DNA from: Candidatus Bathyarchaeota archaeon
GTDB lineage: Archaea > Thermoproteota > Bathyarchaeia > Bathyarchaeales > Bathyarchaeaceae
Direction of reading: 5' to 3'
Length of the DNA stretch: 5,619 nucleotides
NCBI GenBank assembly: GCA_003662715.1
Contig: QMYO01000136.1
Span: forward strand, 1 to 5,619
This document shows, in pieces, positions 1 to 5,619 of this stretch. The notes below the pieces were generated by a model, which was given only the letters and a program-made list of their open reading frames with translations, ran no database searches and was not told where the DNA came from. How positions within the stretch are numbered: position 1 is the stretch's first letter; every line of letters starts with the position of its first letter. Both the position numbers and the translations under genes were made by a program.

Positions 1-1
1 C

Positions 2-124
2 ATTAAAGAGTTGCAGAGGTCGGAAGAGAAATTAGAAAAAGCCATTCGAAATTGCAAAGAGACTATTGCACGAGAGCAAATAAAGTTAAAGAAGTTGAGG
101 AGGATCGTTGCAGGGTACATCTAA
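2..124 (+). CDS. C-terminal end of an unidentified charged, probably helical protein (5' truncated)
   Basis: An open frame enters from the window's left edge and ends at TAA 122-124, giving 40 residues with no in-frame stop. The composition is rich in Lys, Arg and Glu with regularly spaced Leu and Ile (for example KELQRSEEKLEKAIRN near the start). This reads as an amphipathic helix or coiled coil, ending in a basic stretch (KLKKLRR) and IVAGYI. No family can be recognised from so short a tail. It runs toward gene A on the other strand, so the two are convergent and separated by 86 bases. It could be a chance open frame, but the clean helical composition and the convergent arrangement favour a real gene end. 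Confidence 0.55.
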   Translation: MKELQRSEEKLEKAIRNCKETIAREQIKLKKLRRIVAGYI

Positions 125-169
125 GGCGAAGGCGACAGTAATACAAAGAGCGTTTGAAAAATTCACTTG

Positions 170-207
170 AAAAGGGTTAGAGAATGGCTTTCGGGACTTT
201 CCCTTTT
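170..207. terminator. Possible shared terminator hairpin between convergent genes
   Basis: AAAAGGG at 170-176 can pair with CCCTTTT at 201-207 around a 24-base loop. On the plus strand a six-T run follows at 216-221, just inside the end of gene A. The site lies in the gap between two converging genes, where a bidirectional terminator would be expected. The loop is long, and archaeal termination depends mainly on T-runs, so this is only a candidate. Confidence 0.3.
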
Positions 208-210
208 AGG

Positions 211-2346
211 TTAGTGTTTTTTGAGTGAGTAGCTTGCGAGCCATGCTATTAGGGCGATTAGGAGCAGTAGCAGTATTGGGTTGCCGAGGAGACGTGTTAT
301 TGTTTCTATGAATCCGCCTTGTGTTATTGTGGTTTCGGTTGTGGATGGGGTTGTGGTTGCAGTGAATGTTATGTAGGATACTGTTGTTATGTTTTGGTTT
401 TGCGGTGTTGTGGCTGTGACGGTGAAGGGTATGTTGTAGTAGCCTTGAACGTTTGCTGGGACTGTTAGTCTGGCTTGGATTGTGGCTGTGCCTAGGGCTT
501 CTAGGCCGCGTGTGGCATGCATGGGCAGGGTGTGCACCATTTGGAGCCATCCGCTTTTTGTTTGGAACTCTACGGATTGTATGGTTAAGGCGTTAGCGTC
601 GAACATGACGGTTACGCTGAAGTCTTTTGTTGAGCCTGCTTGTATCGTGCCTAATTCCACTATTGAGGCTTTGAATGTCATGGGTGGAGGAGTTGGAATT
701 TCAACCGTCTTGTAGGCGAGTTTGATTTGGGTTTTGTAGCTTATGTAGAGGTTTAGAGCTGTGTCGGAGCCTAGGTAGATGTTGTCTACATACCAGCCGT
801 AAAACTTGAGCATGTGCGTAGCGTTGTGATATAGTTGGGTGTCCAAAGCCTCGAAATGGTAGTAGCCTGAACCGCGGTAAATGTTTGTGGGTGTTTGCAC
901 TTCCCAATCGTCAACTTTGAGGTGCACATATATTTCGGGCTCGCTTACTATGGTTACGTTGTGGGCTGCGAAAACGATGGTTACCTCCGTCGTGCCCGCA
1001 GGCAAATTGAAAGTGTAGCTTTTGTCAAAGCTGACTACCTCGCCGCCCTTCTTCCAGCATTTGAACCCGTAGACATATGTGCTGTTCACGGTTACTTTCT
1101 CATCTAAAACTGTAAGCGTATGCGAACCCGTGTTGAGGAGGTTGCTCCAAGGCGCGAAAAGAATCTGTTGTGGATAATCCAAAGTGAAGGCTATGTAAGA
1201 AAGTTCTACTGGTTCAACATTAACCGTTAATCGCGCCGTAATCTGTGTTACAGCTTCCTCCTCATACCAGGTGCCGTGTCCAGGCTCTGGGTCAACAAAC
1301 TTGCGAATTTTGAAGCCGTAAACCCACAGCTCACGAGCAGTATTCAGCATGGTGAAAAGGTAAATTCGGTCAGGGCTTTCCATATTTAACTCGGTAAAAT
1401 TTAACGATTTTGAAGTGCATGTTACATTAATATAGCCGGAGCTGTTTCTAGAAATTAAAAAGTATTCTGTCCGTATTGCATTTACGTCGTATGTATAAGA
1501 ATAAATTGCGTCATAATCATTGTGTCCAACCGCTATCTTGAGTTTATGTTTCTGATAATAATATCCATGATAGCTTATGTGCACTGTGCCAAGATTGGAA
1601 GAGGAGATTTCGCCTGAAGTAATGCTGAAGCCTCCTCTCCAACAATGAGCACTTGTGCCCCACATATCTCCGATTTTGCCGTCTATTCTGAGAGGTGAGG
1701 GTTCCTCTTGAGCCGCCGAAAAGGATTCTACAATGTATGTGCTTGGAAATGTTATAGTGTTCCTACTTTTTAATTTCAAATTGTTTGATGCTGTGTGAAG
1801 TCTTCGCAGAGAAGTATCTATGTTATAGGTTCCGCTAATTAGTTCCCATCTCGGTTGAAGGGTGCTGTTGCTCCAGTCTTCAGCAAAAATGAATGTCTGG
1901 TCAATACTCGACTCGCCTGTGGCTTCTGGGTTTCCGTAATAAATGTAGATGGTTTGGTCCGTGCTCAAGTCGAGGTGAGGCTTAATCCAGAACCAAGCTT
2001 CGTCAGTAGTCATGTAGGTTATGGCGTAGGGGAAAACATTTCCATCCGCATCTGCAAACCTAACGTCGCTGAAGTCTTCCTTGCATTTTGTGCTCACATA
2101 AACAACATTGCCACTGTCTGTTCCAGAAGCGCGCCTAACCTTAAACATCATCTGATAGTTGGCACCAGCACAAGCAGCTCCCGTGATGATGTGTTTTTTG
2201 CGGTAGGTCCAGCCTGAAAGCCAGCCTGGCGGAATTTCGCCTTCAGCTTTTGCGATTGGCAATTCAAATATGGAAAGGCACAGCGAAAAAGCTATCGAAA
2301 CCACGAAGATGGAAGCCAAAGCTTTAAACAATAAAGCCTTTTGCAT
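211..2346 (-). CDS. Secreted, membrane-anchored DUF2341 multidomain surface protein (gene A)
   Basis: This encodes a 711-residue cell-surface protein of unknown substrate. Residues 1-34 form a signal peptide (basic QKALLFK, hydrophobic core, possible cut after AKA). DUF2341 covers about 42-142, with the typical WTYRKK opening, FSDVRFADADGN, and the IYIYYGN ending. A lectin-like (concanavalin/LamG-type) beta region follows at about 153-360, opening FAEDWSNSTLQPRW. Two related small beta modules lie at about 372-461 and 466-547. A beta-sandwich module at about 555-665 is also found in gene B, followed by a Thr-rich linker, a transmembrane helix at about 689-706 and a basic tail SLKKH. DUF2341 plus lectin folds suggest glycan or surface binding; this is inference, and no catalytic motif was seen. 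The ATG at 2344-2346 is preferred because GGAAGAG (complement of 2352-2358) lies five bases upstream and the signal peptide starts directly. A TTG at 2401-2403 would add 19 residues with no ribosome-binding site. Confidence 0.88.
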   Translation of the reverse strand: MQKALLFKALASIFVVSIAFSLCLSIFELPIAKAEGEIPPGWLSGWTYRKKHIITGAACAGANYQMMFKVRRASGTDSGNVVYVSTKCKEDFSDVRFADADGNVFPYAITYMTTDEAWFWIKPHLDLSTDQTIYIYYGNPEATGESSIDQTFIFAEDWSNSTLQPRWELISGTYNIDTSLRRLHTASNNLKLKSRNTITFPSTYIVESFSAAQEEPSPLRIDGKIGDMWGTSAHCWRGGFSITSGEISSSNLGTVHISYHGYYYQKHKLKIAVGHNDYDAIYSYTYDVNAIRTEYFLISRNSSGYINVTCTSKSLNFTELNMESPDRIYLFTMLNTARELWVYGFKIRKFVDPEPGHGTWYEEEAVTQITARLTVNVEPVELSYIAFTLDYPQQILFAPWSNLLNTGSHTLTVLDEKVTVNSTYVYGFKCWKKGGEVVSFDKSYTFNLPAGTTEVTIVFAAHNVTIVSEPEIYVHLKVDDWEVQTPTNIYRGSGYYHFEALDTQLYHNATHMLKFYGWYVDNIYLGSDTALNLYISYKTQIKLAYKTVEIPTPPPMTFKASIVELGTIQAGSTKDFSVTVMFDANALTIQSVEFQTKSGWLQMVHTLPMHATRGLEALGTATIQARLTVPANVQGYYNIPFTVTATTPQNQNITTVSYITFTATTTPSTTETTITQGGFIETITRLLGNPILLLLLIALIAWLASYSLKKH

Positions 2347-2351
2347 AGCGT

Positions 2352-2358
2352 CTCTTCC
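2352..2358 (-). promoter_or_regulatory. Ribosome-binding site that decides the start of gene A
   Basis: The minus strand reads GGAAGAG, five bases before the ATG at 2346-2344. It is a partial match to the archaeal GGAGGTGA consensus. The alternative TTG start at 2403-2401 is preceded by a C-rich stretch with no such match, so this site favours the shorter protein. Confidence 0.45.
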
Positions 2359-2432
2359 AAAGGAAAAATTAGAGAAAACGCCAGAAGCCCCCGACTCTTT
2401 CAAGGGTAGGGATGAATGGTGTAAACACTAAA

Positions 2433-2450
2433 TAGGTATGCGTATACCTA
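2433..2450 (+). repeat. Left-end subterminal hairpin of the IS element
   Basis: TAGGTAT (2433-2439) and ATACCTA (2444-2450) are perfect inverted copies around a GCGT loop. The palindrome ends exactly where the first possible tnpA start codon (2451) begins. In IS200/IS605 elements TnpA recognises such imperfect palindromes on the top strand near each end. An alternative is an operator controlling tnpA or gene A, since it sits between divergent genes. Confidence 0.65.
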
Positions 2451-2854
2451 ATGTTGGTGGATATGCGGAAAACTCGGTACGCCCACTACACTTTGAACCA
2501 TCATTTCGTCTGGTGTCCAAAGTACAGAAGGAAGGTTCTGACAGAAGAAGTTGCGGGGAAGTTAAGAATGATTATTGACGATATTGCTGGGCAGATGGTT
2601 TTTGACGTAATCTCGCTTGAGGTGCAACCTGACCATGTCCACCTGTTCGTCTCAGCTCCACCGAAATACTCACCAGCCCAACTTATCAATGCCATAAAAG
2701 GTGCTTCATCTAGAAGGTTGCGGAATGATTTCCAGAGCTGAAAGAGACTGTAAACAAAGAGTCTCTTTGGACACGCACCTACTACGTTGGGTCTGCAGGT
2801 CACGTTTCCAGTGAAACCATAAAGAGGTATATAGAAGAATGTCAAGGCATGTGA
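2451..2854 (+). pseudogene. tnpA: IS200/IS605 TnpA Y1 transposase, frameshifted
   Basis: TnpA is the small HUH single-strand transposase that cuts and joins the element's ends. The first frame gives 96 residues ending at TGA 2739-2741. It contains the family opening HHFVWCPKYRRKV, the metal-binding HUH motif (DHVHLF, His62 and His64) and SPAQLINAIKG. The rest of the family continues in another frame from CCA 2732: PELKE, LWTRTYYVGSAGHVSSETI, then the catalytic-tyrosine helix RYIEE, ending at TGA 2852-2854. One base is missing in the TTTCC run near 2729-2733. The repaired protein would be 134 residues with Tyr127, a normal family length. The residue four after the tyrosine, usually a metal-binding Gln, is Cys131. 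The start could be ATG 2451 or ATG 2463. The truncated product lacks the catalytic tyrosine and should be inactive unless ribosomes slip. Confidence 0.88.
2824..2828 (+). promoter_or_regulatory. Probable ribosome-binding site for tnpB
   Basis: GAGGT lies ten bases before the ATG at 2839, inside the tail of tnpA. It matches part of the archaeal GGAGGTGA consensus, though the spacing is a little long. It supports the 2839 start and suggests that tnpB can be translated even though tnpA is broken. Confidence 0.4.
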
Positions 2855-4110
2855 GAACCCTAAAGATACCTGTCCACTATCTCACAACAAAGCGTAAGCT
2901 CTGCATTCTTGATAGGTTAACAGCTAGGTTAACCTATGCGGTAAGGCTTTTCTGTGAAGAAGCGGAAAAAGCTGGTTGCGTTCCAAAAACTAGACGAGAA
3001 ATCCGACAGTTTAGCAACCACGTAGCTGAGAAGACGGGTCTTTCTGCAGGTTTCATTCAACAAGCAGAAGATACAGCTTTGTGGATGTGGCGTTCCTACA
3101 GGGAACTGCATAAGAAATGGGAGTTCATGTTGAAAAGGGCGGAGAAGGGAACCAGGTGGCATAAGAAACTTTTGAAACGTGAACCCTCACCATCATGTAC
3201 CTCCAAACGGAGTAAACTCAGAAAGATACCTACGTTGTTTGACAATAGAACAGGTGAAATTCAGAGAGCATCAGTTAAGCTAACCGAATGGGTTGCTCAC
3301 ATATCAACGCTGAAAAAAGGTGAAACAACAGATATTCTGTTGAACCCTTCAGAATGGCACAGAAAAATGTTGAGGGAAGCAGAGAAAATCAAGAGCTTCC
3401 AGATAGTCAAGAAAAACGGAAAATACTATGTTCACGTCCTCTGTGTATACCGAGTTTCCTCTCCTGAGCCAAAAGGGATTGCTGGAGTAGACCTCGGTCT
3501 GAACAGACCGTTATCAGCCGTGCTGGTAGATGAGGGCTTCCGTTTCAGCATATTCCGAAATGGAAAACAGGAGAGGTTGAAAGAGTTGAGCAACCGTGTA
3601 AGTCACCTGAGAAGGCTTGAGAAATGGAATGTTCTGAAGAAGCTAAGACACAGACGGTTGAACATAGCGAAAGAACACGATAGAAAGCTAGCGAAAGAAT
3701 ATGCAGAAGCTTCTAAAGGCTACTATACTTTCATAGGATATCCCAGATACATCATCTACCAGAAATTCAGAGGCAATGGCGAAAAACTTGGACGAAAAAT
3801 GCTTCACGGATGGAGCTTCCTACGGCAAGCATACTATATCGTACATGAGAAAGCAAAAGCTGGAGACGAAGCCGAGATAGTTAACGAGTGGTGGACTTCA
3901 TCTCGGTGCTGGAAGTGCGGAGCCAAAGTTGAGCGACCCAAACAAAGCCGTATAATCTGTGAGAATGGGCATCAATACGACGCTGACTTCAACGGCTGCA
4001 TGAACATCCTTCAGAGAGGATATGCCTCTCTGAGGAGTAAGACCCTTGCGAGCATTCCAACTCTAAATAGGGCGGGGGCTACAGTTGACATAGCCCAGAA
4101 CAGGAGATGA
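2839..4110 (+). CDS. tnpB: TnpB RNA-guided nuclease of an IS605-group element
   Basis: TnpB is the RNA-guided DNA endonuclease of IS200/IS605 elements and the ancestor of Cas12; it cuts the empty donor site so that repair restores the element. The protein has 423 residues, a normal length. An N-terminal helical and beta recognition part comes first. The RuvC core then shows GVDLG with Asp218 (RuvC-I), a zinc finger with Cys357 and Cys360 (CWKC) and Cys374 with His378 (CENGH), and DADFNG with Asp383 (RuvC-III) followed by NIL. At the usual RuvC-II position the sequence is FIGYP with Gly300 instead of a glutamate. Glu350 in VNEWWTS just before the zinc finger is the likely replacement. The ATG at 2839 overlaps the frameshifted tnpA by 16 bases. 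No internal stop or frameshift is seen, so it is probably functional. Its 3' end is predicted to overlap the omega RNA. Confidence 0.93.
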   Translation: MSRHVRTLKIPVHYLTTKRKLCILDRLTARLTYAVRLFCEEAEKAGCVPKTRREIRQFSNHVAEKTGLSAGFIQQAEDTALWMWRSYRELHKKWEFMLKRAEKGTRWHKKLLKREPSPSCTSKRSKLRKIPTLFDNRTGEIQRASVKLTEWVAHISTLKKGETTDILLNPSEWHRKMLREAEKIKSFQIVKKNGKYYVHVLCVYRVSSPEPKGIAGVDLGLNRPLSAVLVDEGFRFSIFRNGKQERLKELSNRVSHLRRLEKWNVLKKLRHRRLNIAKEHDRKLAKEYAEASKGYYTFIGYPRYIIYQKFRGNGEKLGRKMLHGWSFLRQAYYIVHEKAKAGDEAEIVNEWWTSSRCWKCGAKVERPKQSRIICENGHQYDADFNGCMNILQRGYASLRSKTLASIPTLNRAGATVDIAQNRR

Positions 4111-4183
4111 ATCGGGTGAAGAACTCGAAGAGTCCTGAACTTCATGGAAGCCCTACGCCTCCAGGCGTAAGGGAGGATGTCAC
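4011..4183 (+). ncRNA. Candidate omega RNA (TnpB guide RNA scaffold)
   Basis: TnpB proteins use an RNA copied from the end of tnpB and the right end of the element, with the guide just outside it. Four stem-loops are visible. A perfect nine-pair stem (TCAGAGAGG 4011-4019 with CCTCTCTGA 4025-4033) lies inside the coding region. GGGCT 4076-4080 pairs with AGCCC 4092-4096. TGAAG 4117-4121 pairs with CTTCA 4140-4144, enclosing ACTC/GAGT at 4123-4133. The terminal stem is 4151-4173. The 3' edge is set by the assumed tip near 4183, and the guide would start at about 4184. The 5' edge is a guess. Confidence 0.6.
4151..4173 (+). repeat. Right-end subterminal hairpin of the IS element
   Basis: CCCTACGCC (4151-4159) pairs with GGCGTAAGGG (4164-4173) around TCCA, with one bulged A. 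It is followed by AGGATGTCAC up to the presumed right tip. By family rule this is the TnpA recognition hairpin of the right end, and also the last stem of the guide RNA. Its sequence is unrelated to the left hairpin, which is usual in this family. Confidence 0.68.
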
Positions 4184-5619
4184 TGTCTACGCCTTGAAGC
4201 AGCCACGATCAGAACGGTCATTAAGATTAAGAAGATGATAAGCGGGTCGCCAAGATAGACTAAAAACTGCTCCAGCACACCCGTTTCCCTTGCTGTTTCA
4301 ACCGTGAATTTAACGTAGGAGTTAGCTGTAAGCGATGTTCCTTCAATCATGCCCGTGATGGAAACGGGAATGCTGTATACGCCTTGCACGTTTGCAGGCG
4401 TTTTAAGCTGAACCTTCAAGGTTGAGTTGCCCTTCGTAATGTCAAAGGGAAGCTTGTCCAGAATCGTGAACCATTCGGATTTGAGTTGAAACTCTACATT
4501 AACGATTTTTGCGGTTTGGTTACAGTGGATGGGTATGGTGAAGTTAACCGTTGAGTCAGGCTCTATTCTACCTAGGTCAGCGACGCCTACGCCCATGCTG
4601 AAAATAGATATGTATTGGGGCGGCTGTGGCTCTTCTTGAGCGGGGGGAGCCGCCCAGCTAATGATCACGTAGCTTGAAAGATTGTATATTTTGATGTATC
4701 CGTCTGAATACGTCCAGTCGCTCCAAGTTTTCCGATTCACTTGCACGCTTTGCGGAGTGCCCATTCCAGCGACATAGACAACAGCTATTGCAGAAGTGTG
4801 GAACGAAAGTTTGCGATTAACATAATCGTAGAAGAAGCTTGAAATGGCTGATTGGCTGGCAACCCAGCAGGTGTCAGCAACTTCCTTGGCGAATTGTATG
4901 GCTAGGCTTTGGCTGCACAATGTCAAACCGTAAAGGGGCTCTTCTAAAGCGTAGGCTTCGCTTCCATAAAGCATTCGGCTTAAATTCCGGATTTGAAAGG
5001 TAGCCCATCCAGAACCGTTAGTGTAAGCGTAAGCCCCGCCATAGCTGACTCTGCAACCGTTAACAGGCTGGTCGTCATAAGTGTATTTAACTAGGACACT
5101 TACAAATCCTTTTTCCAAATCGACAGCTTGACTGTAAATAGCTAACCCGTCCCAAATGACTTGAACCGTGTTCGACTCGAAGACGGTAAGTCCATATAGG
5201 CTATCGCTTATCCCCATCACGGTGAAAGCGTATCTTCCAGCCTCAGACTTGGCGAGCTCCGTGTCGTTAAGCCTGTAATAGCCCTGAAAAGACGCTTCGT
5301 CGTAGACGTAAACTCCTGAAATGCTAACCGACGCTGAAGAACCAATGTTAATTCTATCGTCAGCCACGGAAAGCGTGAATACTACTTTGTCAAAAATCGC
5401 GTATGGCAAATCAACATCCATTTTAAACGCGGATAGCCCGTAATGGTTGTCTACGACTGATGTTACCGCGAAGACAAGTTTGGAAACATTTGACGAACTA
5501 AATGCTTTAACCCATCTTAAGCCATCCCATGAAGCCAAAGAGCCGTTAATATACAACGCATTATTTGAGTCAAAAACTGCTTGATCATACTCGTATCGGG
5601 CTTTAAACCAGACGTAAAC
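4180..5619 (-). CDS. Membrane-anchored repeat-containing surface protein, 5' truncated (gene B)
   Basis: The frame is open from the right window edge to TGA (complement of 4180-4182), giving 479 residues; the N-terminus lies outside. A TTG at 5554-5556 is an internal codon, not the likely start. The visible part begins with three diverged repeats marked by NHYGLSAF, SLYGLTVF and PLYGLTLC (Tyr at 60, 142 and 230). A globular stretch of about 240-325 and a Pro-rich linker (APPAQEEPQPPQ) follow. A beta-sandwich module at about 336-441 matches the one in gene A, sharing VEFQ, PANVQG and an IP[FV] strand. A transmembrane helix at about 452-474 and the basic tail RRRQ close the protein. It is probably a cell-surface protein facing outward; ligand and role are unknown. 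B precedes A in the direction of transcription. The stop codon appears to fall inside the tip of the inserted element. Confidence 0.85.
   Translation of the reverse strand, partial: VYVWFKARYEYDQAVFDSNNALYINGSLASWDGLRWVKAFSSSNVSKLVFAVTSVVDNHYGLSAFKMDVDLPYAIFDKVVFTLSVADDRINIGSSASVSISGVYVYDEASFQGYYRLNDTELAKSEAGRYAFTVMGISDSLYGLTVFESNTVQVIWDGLAIYSQAVDLEKGFVSVLVKYTYDDQPVNGCRVSYGGAYAYTNGSGWATFQIRNLSRMLYGSEAYALEEPLYGLTLCSQSLAIQFAKEVADTCWVASQSAISSFFYDYVNRKLSFHTSAIAVVYVAGMGTPQSVQVNRKTWSDWTYSDGYIKIYNLSSYVIISWAAPPAQEEPQPPQYISIFSMGVGVADLGRIEPDSTVNFTIPIHCNQTAKIVNVEFQLKSEWFTILDKLPFDITKGNSTLKVQLKTPANVQGVYSIPVSITGMIEGTSLTANSYVKFTVETARETGVLEQFLVYLGDPLIIFLILMTVLIVAASRRRQ

Larger units (their letters stand above)
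2433..4183 (+). mobile_element. IS200/IS605-family element (IS605 group) with defective tnpA and intact tnpB
   Basis: The element contains an HUH-type tnpA, an overlapping tnpB on the same strand, a subterminal hairpin at the left (2433-2450) and another at the right (4151-4173). This is the standard IS605-group layout, with no terminal inverted repeats and no target duplication expected. The right tip is placed near 4183 because the run GGGAGGATGTCAC after the last hairpin resembles archaeal IS605-type right ends known to me. The true left tip is uncertain. By family rule it lies some bases before the left hairpin, within about 2404-2432. The element is inserted between two minus-strand surface-protein genes sharing a C-terminal module. 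The broken tnpA makes self-mobilisation unlikely unless a related transposase acts in trans or the frameshift is bypassed. Confidence 0.82.

Noticed and set aside
206..550. Minus-strand open frame of 114 codons overlapping the end of gene A
   Set aside because: Its protein is dominated by His, Asn, Pro and Arg and has no recognisable motif. It is an alternative-frame shadow of the gene A region encoding the Thr-rich linker and C-terminal module.
1855..2217. Plus-strand 120-codon open frame opposite the DUF2341 region
   Set aside because: It is fully antisense to the convincing DUF2341 coding sequence, has no family motif and no ribosome-binding site. It is best explained as a shadow frame.
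2501..2845. Minus-strand 114-codon open frame opposite tnpA
   Set aside because: It is antisense to the recognisable TnpA sequence in both of its frames and gives no recognisable protein.
2839..4110. TnpB as a nuclease-dead domesticated regulator (TldR-like)
   Set aside because: Asp218 and Asp383 are present, a plausible catalytic Glu350 exists, the length is normal, and it still sits inside a recognisable element. The evidence favours an active nuclease.
4011..4183. CRISPR array, tRNA or riboswitch in the structured right end
   Set aside because: The stem-loops have different sequences with no repeated spacer pattern and no cloverleaf. Their position at the tnpB end and element tip is explained by a guide RNA and transposase-binding hairpin.
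5554..5556. TTG as the start codon of gene B
   Set aside because: The frame stays open upstream to the window edge, and the preceding residues (VYVWFKARYEYD) look like the same repeat type. No signal peptide follows this TTG, so the real start is outside the window.

Overview
The window looks archaeal. It holds two large secreted, membrane-anchored multidomain proteins (one with a DUF2341 module), an IS200/IS605-type element with an archaeal-style TnpB, and GGAGG-type ribosome-binding context. Uncultured Thermoproteota such as Bathyarchaeia are a plausible source, but that placement is inference from protein style and is not proven here.

Layout. Bases 2-124 (+) are the last 40 codons of an unidentified, highly charged, probably helical protein. 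A short gap (125-210) separates it from a convergent gene on the minus strand. That gene, A (2346 down to 211), encodes a signal peptide, a DUF2341 domain, a lectin-like beta-sandwich region, two related small beta modules, a C-terminal beta-sandwich module, a Thr-rich linker and one transmembrane anchor. Upstream of A, inserted on the opposite strand, is an IS605-group element (about 2433-4183). It has a left-end hairpin, a tnpA with a one-base frameshift, an apparently intact tnpB overlapping the tnpA tail, and a right end full of stem-loops that fits an omega (guide) RNA. Beyond it, on the minus strand, is gene B (4180 to the window edge), a second surface protein. B has three related repeats and ends in the same C-terminal module plus anchor as A.

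How it fits together. A and B share a C-terminal display module and orientation and were probably adjacent genes, possibly one transcription unit (B then A), before the element landed between them. The right tip of the element appears to lie so close to the end of B that it supplies B's stop codon. It also separates A from whatever promoter or read-through served it before. The transposase is broken while the nuclease and its presumed RNA look preserved, so the element is probably immobile unless TnpA is supplied elsewhere. The presumed guide, copied from the flank of the element, is antisense to the last codons of B. The TnpB has no glutamate at the usual RuvC-II position but has one about 50 residues later, next to the zinc finger, which suggests a rearranged active site. 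No tRNA, rRNA or CRISPR array was seen.
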